Positions 40,176 through 48,048 of a stretch of DNA of 48,048 nucleotides are shown piece after piece. Below the pieces are notes generated by a model. It was not told the DNA's origin and ran no database searches. It saw nothing but the letters and a program-made list of their open reading frames with translations. The position numbers and the translations under genes are program-made. Position 1 is the stretch's first letter; each line of letters opens with the position of its first letter. This DNA is from Gallionella sp. (GTDB taxonomy: Bacteria; Pseudomonadota; Gammaproteobacteria; Burkholderiales; Gallionellaceae), in NCBI GenBank assembly GCA_024641025.1, contig JAHEDW010000012.1, positions 1 through 48,048 on the forward strand, in the 5' to 3' direction.

Positions 40176-41706
40176 AACTGACAAATTGCCCCAACTGATC
40201 AGAGCGCTACTTACGGATCAAGGTTGCTATGATCATCCGGTAAGCCAGTTACAGCTTGTAGAAACACACATATCGTGGGTACTGCTTACAGGCGATATTG
40301 CTTACAAAATCAAGAAACCATTGAAACTGGGCTTTTTGGATTTCAGTACGCTGACTTTGAGGAAGCAGGCTTGTTTCGATGAGGTGCGCCTTAACCGTCG
40401 GTTGGCAGCGGATTACTATCTAGGTGTGGTTGCAATCGCCGGTAGTCCCGACGAACCGCAAATTTTTTCGGGAATCCACACTGGTGGAAGGAACATCGAG
40501 TATGCAGTGAAGATGCGTCAGTTTCCTGTCAATGCAACGCTTGATCGGTTGGACGAGCAAGGCGAGCTCGGCAATGTGCAGATAGACAAGCTTGCATCGC
40601 GTCTAGCCAAATTTCACCTGGAAGAATGCGATATTTCACCCGAAGATAGTCCTTGGGGAGAGGCTGAAGCGATAACGCGGCCGGTTGCAGAGAATTTTCA
40701 ACTGCTTAATGAACGATACAGCGATCCAGTAATTCGGCAGCGTCTTGCTGAACTTCAAAACTGGAGTGATTCAGAGTATAAGCAGCGTGCGCAACTGATG
40801 CAGATGCGAAAACGCAAGGGCATGGTCCGCGAATGCCATGGCGACTTGCATCTTGGCAACCTCGCATGGGTGAGCGGACAGATTGTGATTTTCGATTGTA
40901 TCGAATTCAATCCGGCCTTGCGCTGGATCGATATAATTTCTGAAGTTGCGTTCTGTTTCATGGATTTGCTACATCGTCGTCTCAATGGATTGGCGATGAG
41001 ATTTCTGAATGCCTGGCTTGAAATCAGCGGCGACTACGAAGGTATTGCTGTGTTGCGATATTATGCCGTATACCGTGCCTTGGTTCGTGCCAAGGTATAC
41101 ACATTGCGCTCAGAACAATCGTGTAACCGTAATGCTGATCTCGCAGAGGCGGCCGCATGTCTGCTGCTGGCAGAGCAATTAACGCAAGCTATGCCGACAC
41201 AACTTTGGATTACCCATGGCTTGTCTGGCTCAGGCAAAACAACGATCAGCCAGAGAATGATGCAGGGCTACGGCATGATTCGACTGCGCTCAGATGTCGA
41301 ACGCAAGAGACTTGCCGGTATTGACGCGATGTCGCGAAGCGGGGCAGGAATCGGTCAGGGTCTGTATACACAACAAGCAGGGCGGCACACTTATCAGCAC
41401 TTGTACAAGTTGGCCTTGGAATTGCTGATGACAGGATGGCCGGTGATTGTCGATGCAGCTTTTCTGGAACGTTGGCAACGCGATATGTTCCGTGATCTCG
41501 CCAAGCAGCAGAAGGTGCGCTTCCAAATCCTGGATGTTCTTGCCGATCATGCAATACTGCGTGAACGGGTGAGACGTCGTACTGAATTGTCCGCGGATGC
41601 GTCCGACGCCGATATTCTGGTCCTGCAGCATCAGATTCAAACTGCGCAGCCTCTTGCTGATGAAGAATTGAGTGAAGTGAATCGTATGTCCGGTTCGGAT
41701 GGGTAA
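40135..41706 (+). CDS. two-domain protein: aminoglycoside-phosphotransferase-like kinase plus P-loop ATPase
   Basis: 523-residue soluble protein. The N-terminal domain resembles APH-type small-molecule kinases: AYKIKKPLKLGFLDFST, HGDLHLGNL near residue 235, and the metal-binding FDCIEFNPALRWID. The C-terminal domain is a nucleoside-kinase-like P-loop with GLSGSGKTT near residue 363 and LRSDVERKRL further on. Substrate unknown; resistance to aminoglycosides should not be inferred. The fusion is widespread in proteobacteria. ATG 40135 overlaps rsmI by 41 bp, so coupling is likely. Confidence 0.85.
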   Translation: MMVMSTHCTPAKIKTDKLPQLIRALLTDQGCYDHPVSQLQLVETHISWVLLTGDIAYKIKKPLKLGFLDFSTLTLRKQACFDEVRLNRRLAADYYLGVVAIAGSPDEPQIFSGIHTGGRNIEYAVKMRQFPVNATLDRLDEQGELGNVQIDKLASRLAKFHLEECDISPEDSPWGEAEAITRPVAENFQLLNERYSDPVIRQRLAELQNWSDSEYKQRAQLMQMRKRKGMVRECHGDLHLGNLAWVSGQIVIFDCIEFNPALRWIDIISEVAFCFMDLLHRRLNGLAMRFLNAWLEISGDYEGIAVLRYYAVYRALVRAKVYTLRSEQSCNRNADLAEAAACLLLAEQLTQAMPTQLWITHGLSGSGKTTISQRMMQGYGMIRLRSDVERKRLAGIDAMSRSGAGIGQGLYTQQAGRHTYQHLYKLALELLMTGWPVIVDAAFLERWQRDMFRDLAKQQKVRFQILDVLADHAILRERVRRRTELSADASDADILVLQHQIQTAQPLADEELSEVNRMSGSDG

Positions 41707-41841
41707 TGCAGTGCGACACTCAATATTAACCCATCAACTTGCTTTACTTTCAAACAGGCGTTTGATACGCTCAAATCAAAAATAGAATTCCACTCACATC
41801 CGAATTCCTGCTATCTCATCATGGTTTTAGCCGTCTCAGGG

Positions 41842-41858
41842 GATATCGCAGTGATATC
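41842..41858. promoter_or_regulatory. GATATC-N5-GATATC inverted repeat upstream of the RND operon
   Basis: Two GATATC copies (41842-41847 and 41853-41858), each itself palindromic, are spaced by five bases, about 100 bp before the periplasmic adaptor gene. It could be an operator for the TetR regulator encoded at 46229, but nothing in the sequence proves it. Confidence 0.3.
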
Positions 41859-41877
41859 TGGAAGATTGAACCAGCAT

Positions 41878-41895
41878 GCGCGGAGAATGCCGCGC
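41878..41895. other. GC-rich hairpin upstream of the RND operon
   Basis: GCGCGG (41878-41883) and CCGCGC (41890-41895) form a 6-bp GC stem with a six-base loop. It is about 170 bp after the kinase/P-loop gene and 63 bp before the adaptor ATG. The bases after it (GATTTC) are a weak U tract, so it may be the terminator of the upstream genes or a leader structure. Confidence 0.35.
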
Positions 41896-41958
41896 GATTT
41901 CAGTGATTATTTCTGCCTGCTATTTGCGAGCAACTAACTATTTATTTGCGGGATACAT

Positions 41959-43104
41959 ATGACTAATCTGACTAAACCCATAATGCTGATGCTGCTTGCA
42001 ACAATCTTGGCAAGTTGTGGGGGCAAAGACAAACCTGTGGCTGGTTCAGGTGGCCCGGGTGCATCAATGCCACCACCGGAGGTGGAGGTTATTACCGCAA
42101 GCTTGAGCAGTGCCACGATTACCCAGGATTTGCCAGGTCGCCTGCAGGCTTTCCGTACTGCTGAAGTGCGCGCGCGTGTAGAAGGTGTGATCGAAAAGCG
42201 CTTGTTTCAGGAAGGCAGCGAAGTGAAAGCAGGTACCTCGCTGTTCCAGATCGATTCACGCACATACAAAGCAGCGGCACAATCCGCCCAGGCGGACCTT
42301 GCCTTCGCAAACCAGACAGTGGAGCGCTACAAACCTTTGCTCGAAATCAAAATGGTAAGCCAACAGGAATACGATCTAGCGACCACTAAGGCTAAACAGG
42401 CGGAGGCTGCATCGATATTGGCAGACCAAAATCTTGAAAATGCAGGTGTTCCCGCAACGATCTCCGGGCGCATTGGACGTGCGATGGTGACTGAAGGAGC
42501 TTTCGTCGGCAAGGGAGAAGCCACGCTTTTGGCTACTATCGAACAGCTCGATCCCATCTACGCCAATTTCACGCAGTCAGGTGCCGACCTGTTACGTTTG
42601 AAGCAGGCAGTCAAGGAAGGCAGACTCGAGCGTACCGGATCCATAAAGGTTCAATTGCTAATGGAAGATGGCAGCATGTATTCGCAGCCAGGAAAAATAC
42701 ATTTTACTGATATGGCGGTCGACCCCAGTACGGGTGCGGTGTCATTGCGAGCAACATTTCCCAATCCCAATCGGGAATTATTGCCTGGCATGTTCGTGCG
42801 TGTCCGCTTTCCGGAAGCGGTTGCCAAAAATGTGATCCGCGTCCCTCAACGTGCTGTTCAAGCTGGTCCCCAAGGACAGTTCGTAATGGTGGTCGGGGCT
42901 GAAAACAAGGTCGCACCGATGCCGGTGAAAACGGGAAGCATGGCAGGCAGCGACTTCATCATTGCTGAAGGACTCAAGGGCGGCGAACAAGTCATAGTGA
43001 ATGGATTGCAAAAGGCACGACCTGGATCGGTTGTAAGTCCGGTACCGCTGGCAGAGGCCAGCAAACCGATGACTGATAAGTCCACATCTGCCACTAACCC
43101 CTAG
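41959..43104 (+). CDS. RND efflux periplasmic adaptor lipoprotein (AcrA/MexA-like)
   Basis: 381-residue membrane fusion protein linking the RND pump to an outer-membrane channel. Lipobox LASC (Cys20) follows the signal, then a Pro-rich linker. The order is the lipoyl/hairpin start (GRLQAFRTAEVRARVEGVIEKR), an alpha-hairpin, the second lipoyl half (ISGRIGRAMVTEGAFVGKG), the beta-barrel and the membrane-proximal domain (VPQRAVQAGPQGQFVMVV). The usual strand of the type LxYTxV before ISGRIG seems shortened (see findings). The pump follows 9 bp later. No outer-membrane component is in the window. Confidence 0.92.
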   Translation: MTNLTKPIMLMLLATILASCGGKDKPVAGSGGPGASMPPPEVEVITASLSSATITQDLPGRLQAFRTAEVRARVEGVIEKRLFQEGSEVKAGTSLFQIDSRTYKAAAQSAQADLAFANQTVERYKPLLEIKMVSQQEYDLATTKAKQAEAASILADQNLENAGVPATISGRIGRAMVTEGAFVGKGEATLLATIEQLDPIYANFTQSGADLLRLKQAVKEGRLERTGSIKVQLLMEDGSMYSQPGKIHFTDMAVDPSTGAVSLRATFPNPNRELLPGMFVRVRFPEAVAKNVIRVPQRAVQAGPQGQFVMVVGAENKVAPMPVKTGSMAGSDFIIAEGLKGGEQVIVNGLQKARPGSVVSPVPLAEASKPMTDKSTSATNP

Positions 43105-43113
43105 GAACACGCC

Positions 43114-46100
43114 ATGTTCGCAAAATTCTTCATCGACCGACCGATCTTCGCCTGGGTCATCGCTTTGATCATCCTGTTGAGCGGAGGTTTGGCCCTGCGG
43201 AATCTGCCAGTTGCATCCTATCCGGCGGTGGCTCCGCCTGCACTGTCTGTTACCCTTATCTACCCTGGTGCTTCAGCGCAGGTGGTGGAAGAAACTGCTG
43301 TTGCCCTGGTCGAACAGGAATTAAACGGTATCGAGCATCTGATCAACATGGATTCTTCCTCTGAATTGGGTCGCGGCAGCATTACCCTGACATTCGAGGC
43401 GGGGACCAATCTGGATGTAGCTTCAGTAGAGACGCAAAACCGGGTTAAGCGCGCCGAACCACGACTCCCCGAGGATGTTCGCCGTGCCGGTGTAACAGTG
43501 GCAAAGTCGGCACGGAATTACCTGATGTTCATTGCACTTATTTCTCCGGACAAGAGTCGAGACAACGTAGCGCTGGGAAGTTACGCAGCAGCCAATGTGT
43601 TGGAGAATATTCGCCGTGTGCCAGGTGTTGGAGAAGCGATATTGTTTGGCACCGAATATTCAATGCGTTTGTGGGTCAAACCCGAGAAGCTTCACGCCTA
43701 CGGCCTATCTCCCGGCGACATCAGCAAGGCAGTACGTGCCCAGAATACCCAGCTCGCAACGGGTGAACTCGGGCAATTGCCGGCAGCGGCCGGCCAACAG
43801 TTGAACGCGGTTATCGTAACAAAGAGCAAGCTTTCTACTCCTGAAGAATTCGGCGACATCATCGTTCGCGCCAATCCTGATGGATCAACGGTTCGTGTTA
43901 AGGACTTAGCCCGGGTTGAGTTGGGGGCACAGGATTATTCCATCTCCGCGCGTATTGATGGTCAACCAGCCTCTGCCATCGCGATTCGCCTTTCTCCCTC
44001 TGCCAATGCGCTGGATACCGCAAAGGCGGTCAAGGCCAAGATGTCGGAACTGGCAAAATTCTTTCCCGAAGGTGTGGACTGGCTAGTGCCCTATGACACT
44101 TCAAAATTTGTTGAAATATCGATAAACGAGGTAGTAAAGACCTTGGCAGAAGCCATGCTGCTGGTTTTCATTGTCATCTATCTTTTCCTGGGCAATCTGC
44201 GCGCTACTTTTATCCCCGCCATTGTTGTGCCGGTCGCACTAATCGGCGGTATGGTGGGTTTGTATGCGGTCGGTTACTCCATCAACACCTTAACCTTGTT
44301 CGCGATGGTTCTTGCCGTAGGTATCGTAGTGGATGATGCTATTGTTGTGGTTGAGAATGTCGAGCGAATAATGACAGAAGAAGGTCTTGGGCCGCGCGAA
44401 GCTACTCGTAAAGCAATGGGACAGATATTTGGCGCCATCATCGCCATTACGCTTGTTTTGTGTGCCGTTTTCATTCCCATGACTTTCTTCGGTGGTTCGG
44501 TTGGAGCGATCTATCGCCAATTTGCGGTAACTTTGATTCTGACTATCCTCTTTTCTGTGCTCATGGCGTTGACCCTGACCCCGGCGTTGTGCGCGACGTT
44601 GTTACAGAATTCTCCAGGCCACGAAATGGTGCCGACGACCGGGTTTCTTGGATGGTTCAATCGATTCTTCAGCAAGACAACCTTAAGTTACAAGTCCGGG
44701 GTGTCTGGCGTATTGAAGCGAACGGGCCGTTATCTAGTGTTTTATGCAGGCCTCCTTGGAGTCGTGGGTTGGCTGTTTGTCCACCTTCCGACCAGCTTCC
44801 TGCCGGAAGAAGACCAGGGATACTTCATTAGCGTGATTCAACTACCACCTGGCGCTACGCGTGAACGCACCAAGGAAGTACTGACCGAAGTCGAGCAGTT
44901 CTATCTCAAGCAACCTGAGGTTTCGCACGTCATTGGCGTTCTGGGTTTTTCATTCTTTGGGCGGGGGCAGAACGCAGCGATTACATTCGTCCGACTGAAG
45001 GAATGGGATGAAAGACCCAATTCGGACAACTCTGCCTCTGCCTTGGTGAAGCGCGCCAACATGATGCTGTTCCGTATCAAGCAAGCGATGATATTTTCCG
45101 TAAACGTTCCTCCAATTCCGGAATTGGCCGCAGTGGGCGGGTTCGATTTCCGCTTGCAGGACCGAGCTGGTCTCGGCCGTGAAAAATTGCTAGAAGCTCG
45201 AAATATGGCTCTTGGCATGGCTGGCCAGCATCCGGCACTCATAGGCGTACGGCCCGAAGGACAGGAGCCCGGGCCACAACTGATGATAGATATTGACCGT
45301 CTGAAGACACAGGCATTGAATATAGACATCGCCGACCTGAACGAAACCTTGCAGTCATCGTTGGGTGTTGCCTACATCAATGACTTCGTCCGCAATGGTC
45401 GAATTTTGCAGGTGCAGATGCAGGCGGAGCCGGAAAACCGCACGACACCGGAACAGATATTGCGGATACCCGTGCGGAACAAGCAAGGTGGAATGGTACC
45501 CATGTCAGAGATCGCCGAGTCTCGCTGGATCGTCAATCTTCCAAAGCTGGACCGTTATAACGGCTTGCCGTCGATGAAGATCGCAGGAAGCCCTGCGCCA
45601 GGGCGGAGCAGCGGGGAAGCATTGGCAGCCATGGAAGAAGTGGCAGCCAAATTGCCTCCGGGTTTCGGCTTTGAGTGGTCGGGGACATCTAGCGAAGAGC
45701 GGCTTTCAGGTAGTCAAGCGCCGTTCCTGTTCGGGCTTTCGGTAATTGCTGTATTCCTATGCCTTGCCGCCTTGTACGAAAGCTGGTCTATTCCGGTCGC
45801 CGTGATCCTGGTGGTTCCGATCGGAATTCTGGGTGCCCTGTTGGCAGTCACGATGCGGGACCTACCGAACGATATTTACTTCAAGGTCGGCTTGATTGTG
45901 ATTATCGGGCTCGCGGCGAAGAATGCGATATTGATCATCCAGTTTGCCCGTGACTTGCAGGATAAGGGTCATGATCTGATCGAAGCAACGCTGGAAGCAT
46001 GCCGTTTGAGGTTCCGTCCGATCCTGATGACTTCGATTGCTTTTGTACTGGGTGTTCTGCCCCTGGCTATTTCTACTGGTGCTGGGGCGAATGGACGCCA

Positions 46101-46239
46101 TGCCATCGGAACAGGTGTCATGGGTGGCATGATAGCTGCGACTGTATTGGCGGTGTTTTTTGTGCCAGTTTTCTATGTAGTCGTCCGTCGCATCTTCCCA
46201 GGACATGCGAGAATATCCGAAAACACAGATGATGACTGA
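43114..46239 (+). CDS. RND family multidrug efflux permease (HAE-1 type, AcrB-like)
   Basis: 1041-residue proton-driven inner-membrane pump (AcrB 1049). The N-terminus MFAKFFIDRPIFAWVIALII is canonical. Proton-relay aspartates lie in AVGIVVDDAIVVVENVERI of TM4, and the TM10 lysine in LAAKNAILIIQFA. Two large periplasmic loops, between TM1-2 and TM7-8, contain the porter domains, including the FFGGSVGAIYRQF region. Length and architecture place it among hydrophobe/amphiphile pumps rather than metal exporters. The stop overlaps the TetR start. Substrates cannot be told from sequence. Confidence 0.95.
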   Translation: MFAKFFIDRPIFAWVIALIILLSGGLALRNLPVASYPAVAPPALSVTLIYPGASAQVVEETAVALVEQELNGIEHLINMDSSSELGRGSITLTFEAGTNLDVASVETQNRVKRAEPRLPEDVRRAGVTVAKSARNYLMFIALISPDKSRDNVALGSYAAANVLENIRRVPGVGEAILFGTEYSMRLWVKPEKLHAYGLSPGDISKAVRAQNTQLATGELGQLPAAAGQQLNAVIVTKSKLSTPEEFGDIIVRANPDGSTVRVKDLARVELGAQDYSISARIDGQPASAIAIRLSPSANALDTAKAVKAKMSELAKFFPEGVDWLVPYDTSKFVEISINEVVKTLAEAMLLVFIVIYLFLGNLRATFIPAIVVPVALIGGMVGLYAVGYSINTLTLFAMVLAVGIVVDDAIVVVENVERIMTEEGLGPREATRKAMGQIFGAIIAITLVLCAVFIPMTFFGGSVGAIYRQFAVTLILTILFSVLMALTLTPALCATLLQNSPGHEMVPTTGFLGWFNRFFSKTTLSYKSGVSGVLKRTGRYLVFYAGLLGVVGWLFVHLPTSFLPEEDQGYFISVIQLPPGATRERTKEVLTEVEQFYLKQPEVSHVIGVLGFSFFGRGQNAAITFVRLKEWDERPNSDNSASALVKRANMMLFRIKQAMIFSVNVPPIPELAAVGGFDFRLQDRAGLGREKLLEARNMALGMAGQHPALIGVRPEGQEPGPQLMIDIDRLKTQALNIDIADLNETLQSSLGVAYINDFVRNGRILQVQMQAEPENRTTPEQILRIPVRNKQGGMVPMSEIAESRWIVNLPKLDRYNGLPSMKIAGSPAPGRSSGEALAAMEEVAAKLPPGFGFEWSGTSSEERLSGSQAPFLFGLSVIAVFLCLAALYESWSIPVAVILVVPIGILGALLAVTMRDLPNDIYFKVGLIVIIGLAAKNAILIIQFARDLQDKGHDLIEATLEACRLRFRPILMTSIAFVLGVLPLAISTGAGANGRHAIGTGVMGGMIAATVLAVFFVPVFYVVVRRIFPGHARISENTDDD

Positions 46240-46870
46240 GGTACAAATCAGAAACACTAGCGAGCAAACACGGCTACGTTTGCTCGAAGCTGCGCGCGAG
46301 GTCTTTTCACAACACGGATTTCAGGGTGCGACCGTGCGCGAGATATGTCGTCGTGCCGAGGCGAATGGCGCAGCAGTGAATTATCACTTTGGAAGCAAGG
46401 ACGGCCTGCTTGCAGAAGCACTGAATTTTGCACCACTCAAGGCTATGCAGAATGCCAATATTAATGCTGGGGAATGTCCGAGGATGCGTCTGCGACTGTT
46501 CATCCTTGACCTGATGCTGATGCTGCTGGATGAAAAGAATCCCTCATCACAGTGTCAGATAATGGCGCGTGAACTGGCCGACCCGACTCCAGCGCTGGAC
46601 AAGATCGTGCGGGAGGCGATAAAGCCTTTGCATGATTATCTGGGCAAACTGGTGCGCGAGATTGCCGATGAAAAGACTGGAGAAGCAGAATTACGCCGCT
46701 GCGTGCATAGCATTCTTGGCCAATGCCTGTTCTACCGTCATTCTCAACCTGTTCTGCAGCGGCTTCATCCCAGATTGCGTTACAGCCACAAGGAGATTGA
46801 AGCAATCGCCGAGCATATTGCAGCGTTCTCATTGGCTGGGATCAAGCACCTTGGAACAAATCTCGCTTGA
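46229..46870 (+). CDS. TetR-family regulator (CecR/DUF1956-like C-terminus)
   Basis: 213-residue repressor-type regulator. The N-terminal helix-turn-helix (residues 32-52) contains GATVREICRRAEANGAAVNYHF followed by GSKDGLL. The C-terminal ligand domain has MARELADPTPALDKIVREAI and QCLFYRHSQPVLQRL, similar to CecR (YbiH)-type DUF1956 proteins. ATG 46229 or 46232 overlaps the pump stop codon; ATG 46205 would reach further into the pump gene. Location at the 3' end of the pump operon suggests autoregulatory control of the pump by a ligand-responsive repressor. Confidence 0.88.
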   Translation: MMTEVQIRNTSEQTRLRLLEAAREVFSQHGFQGATVREICRRAEANGAAVNYHFGSKDGLLAEALNFAPLKAMQNANINAGECPRMRLRLFILDLMLMLLDEKNPSSQCQIMARELADPTPALDKIVREAIKPLHDYLGKLVREIADEKTGEAELRRCVHSILGQCLFYRHSQPVLQRLHPRLRYSHKEIEAIAEHIAAFSLAGIKHLGTNLA

Positions 46871-46909
46871 AGATGAACCAATCTTCTCTGTAAATATAAC
46901 TGTTGAGAT

Positions 46910-47338
46910 ATGCGACTTTGGACGCTTCACCCCCGCTACCTTGATGCCAAGGGACTTGTAGCTGCTTGGAGAGAGGCATTGCTGGCGCAGAAAGTTCTGT
47001 TGGGAGCAACTTCGGGATACAAGTACCACCCACAACTGATACGTTTCCGCCTCCAACATCAACCTATTCAGGCAATCGCCACATTTTTGACTTTCCTTGA
47101 AGCCGAGGCAAAGCTGCGCGGCTATCACTTCGATAGCAGCAAAATAGCATCTGAAAGATTCAGCGGGCAAATCGAGGAGACTAGCGGGCAGCTTCAATAT
47201 GAATGGTTACACCTGAAACAAAAACTTCAGCTCAGATCTCCAGAAAAATATGAACAATACAAGGATGTCACGATTGTCGAGCCCAATCCGCTGTTCACTA
47301 TCGTTCCGGGAGAAATCCGGGATTGGGAAAAGGTTTGA
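46910..47338 (+). CDS. pyrimidine dimer DNA glycosylase/endonuclease V family protein
   Basis: 142-residue product starting MRLWTLHPRYLDAKGLVAAWREALLA, followed by GYKYHPQLIRF, the pattern of bacterial members of the T4 endonuclease V-like family, which cleave cyclobutane pyrimidine dimers. The early Glu in WREAL matches the position of the conserved family glutamate. Residue 2 is Arg rather than the Thr of T4 EndoV, so activity needs testing. The last base of its stop codon is the A of the next in-frame ATG on a downstream gene, suggesting coupling with the hemolysin III-like gene. Confidence 0.8.
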   Translation: MRLWTLHPRYLDAKGLVAAWREALLAQKVLLGATSGYKYHPQLIRFRLQHQPIQAIATFLTFLEAEAKLRGYHFDSSKIASERFSGQIEETSGQLQYEWLHLKQKLQLRSPEKYEQYKDVTIVEPNPLFTIVPGEIRDWEKV

Positions 47339-47415
47339 TGAACATATTAACGGTTCCAGTCAGATTGAAAGCATACTTGCCAATCCTTGCAATCATAAGG
47401 ATGCATGAAGAATTC

Positions 47416-48048
47416 ATGAATATGTCACTTGCAACAGACAGGCGGGGTCAATCCAGAGGTGAAGAAATTGCAAATAGTATCAGCCACGGGATTGGGCTGT
47501 TAGCAGTCCTAGCGGGATCACCATTTCTTATCTTGCAGGCAATCCAACAAGGACAAGCAAGGTCCATCGTCGGGATGAGTATCTTTTCCTTGACCATGGT
47601 CCTGCTTTATCTTGGCTCTACGCTTTATCATGCGCTTCCAGCTGGGAAGACCAAGAAGGTTTTTCAGATCATCGAACATTCCGCGATCTATCTGCTTATA
47701 GCCGGAACCTATACCCCCTTCACGCTGGGTGTATTACATGGTGCATGGGGTTGGTCACTGCTTGTCCTTATATGGAGTTTTGCACTAGCGGGAGTGTTGT
47801 TGAAGATCTTGGGCAGAATGTCTCACCCTGTCATTTCAACTGCGCTATATATACTGATGGGTTGGCTCGTTGTCATTGCTGCCGATCCCATGTATACACG
47901 CTTGCCAGCCACAGGCATAGCATTGCTGGTTGCCGGCGGTTTGGCTTACACCGCGGGGGTGGCATTTTTTGTTACCGATGCGCGCCTGCGATATGGACAT
48001 TTTATCTGGCATTTGTTCGTAATGGCGGGCACAGCATGCCACTACTTT
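47416..48048 (+). CDS. hemolysin III / PAQR-like membrane protein, 3' end cut by window edge
   Basis: The frame is open from ATG 47338 to the edge. I favour a start at 47416 (GAAGAA just upstream) or 47401, because the family usually begins shortly before GEEIANSISHGIGLL. At least six hydrophobic helices are visible. Family motifs include SLTMVLLYLGSTLYHALP, IIEHSAIYLLIAGTYTPFTLG and YGHFIWHLFVMAGTACHYF with the conserved His residues. Such proteins (YqfA group) are multi-pass membrane proteins related to PAQR receptors and ceramidases. The label hemolysin is historical and not evidence of toxin activity. Confidence 0.85.
   Translation, partial: MNMSLATDRRGQSRGEEIANSISHGIGLLAVLAGSPFLILQAIQQGQARSIVGMSIFSLTMVLLYLGSTLYHALPAGKTKKVFQIIEHSAIYLLIAGTYTPFTLGVLHGAWGWSLLVLIWSFALAGVLLKILGRMSHPVISTALYILMGWLVVIAADPMYTRLPATGIALLVAGGLAYTAGVAFFVTDARLRYGHFIWHLFVMAGTACHYF

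Overview
The window reads as an origin-proximal chromosomal segment of a betaproteobacterium, most likely of the order Nitrosomonadales and perhaps Gallionellaceae. That placement is inferred from gene order and protein flavour; no database search was possible. It is almost entirely housekeeping DNA. I see no CRISPR array, prophage, insertion sequence, rRNA or tRNA.

Region 1 (1-12.2 kb) is the replication-origin block. gyrB (cut by the left edge), dnaN and dnaA lie on the minus strand. rpmH, rnpA, yidD, yidC, mnmE, mnmG, rsmG, parA and parB diverge on the plus strand, mostly with short overlaps. An AT-rich gap between dnaA and dnaN with several DnaA-box-like sites is the best oriC candidate. 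A perfect DnaA box also sits in the dnaA/rpmH divergent promoter region. Two ParB-binding parS palindromes lie between mnmE and mnmG, a few kilobases before parAB.

Region 2 (12.2-19.3 kb) is a complete F-type ATP synthase operon, atpIBEFHAGDC. It follows parB with almost no gap and ends at a strong bidirectional intrinsic terminator.

Region 3 (19.3-25.9 kb) is the least conventional stretch, all minus strand with loose spacing. It holds a DUF2937-type membrane protein, an AsmA-family protein, a 55-residue small protein and a large lipoprotein predicted to carry two consecutive seven-bladed beta-propellers (14 blade motifs).

Region 4 (25.9-30.4 kb) has glmU-glmS (UDP-GlcNAc supply), a secreted YSC84/SYLF-domain protein, and a gene-poor 540-bp gap with an apparent decayed fragment of a DJ-1/PfpI-like gene.

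Region 5 (30.4-39.3 kb) is a long minus-strand run: lpoA-like, gmhA, dolP, rfaE2, DUF971, ubiE, a 62-residue Cys-containing protein, rluA, a membrane-anchored spermidine-synthase-like protein, ubiJ and ubiB. It mixes envelope maintenance (LpoA, DolP), heptose synthesis for LPS (GmhA, RfaE2) and ubiquinone synthesis (UbiE, UbiJ, UbiB).

Region 6 (39.3-48.0 kb, plus strand) has rsmI, whose start overlaps lpoA head-to-head, then a two-domain kinase-like/P-loop protein, an RND efflux pair with a TetR regulator at its 3' end, an endonuclease V-type pyrimidine dimer glycosylase, and a hemolysin III-family membrane protein cut by the right edge.

I did not find a clearly new multi-gene system. The points most worth following up are the origin/parS architecture, the double propeller, two small uncharacterised proteins, the DJ-1-like remnant, and several unexplained inverted repeats.
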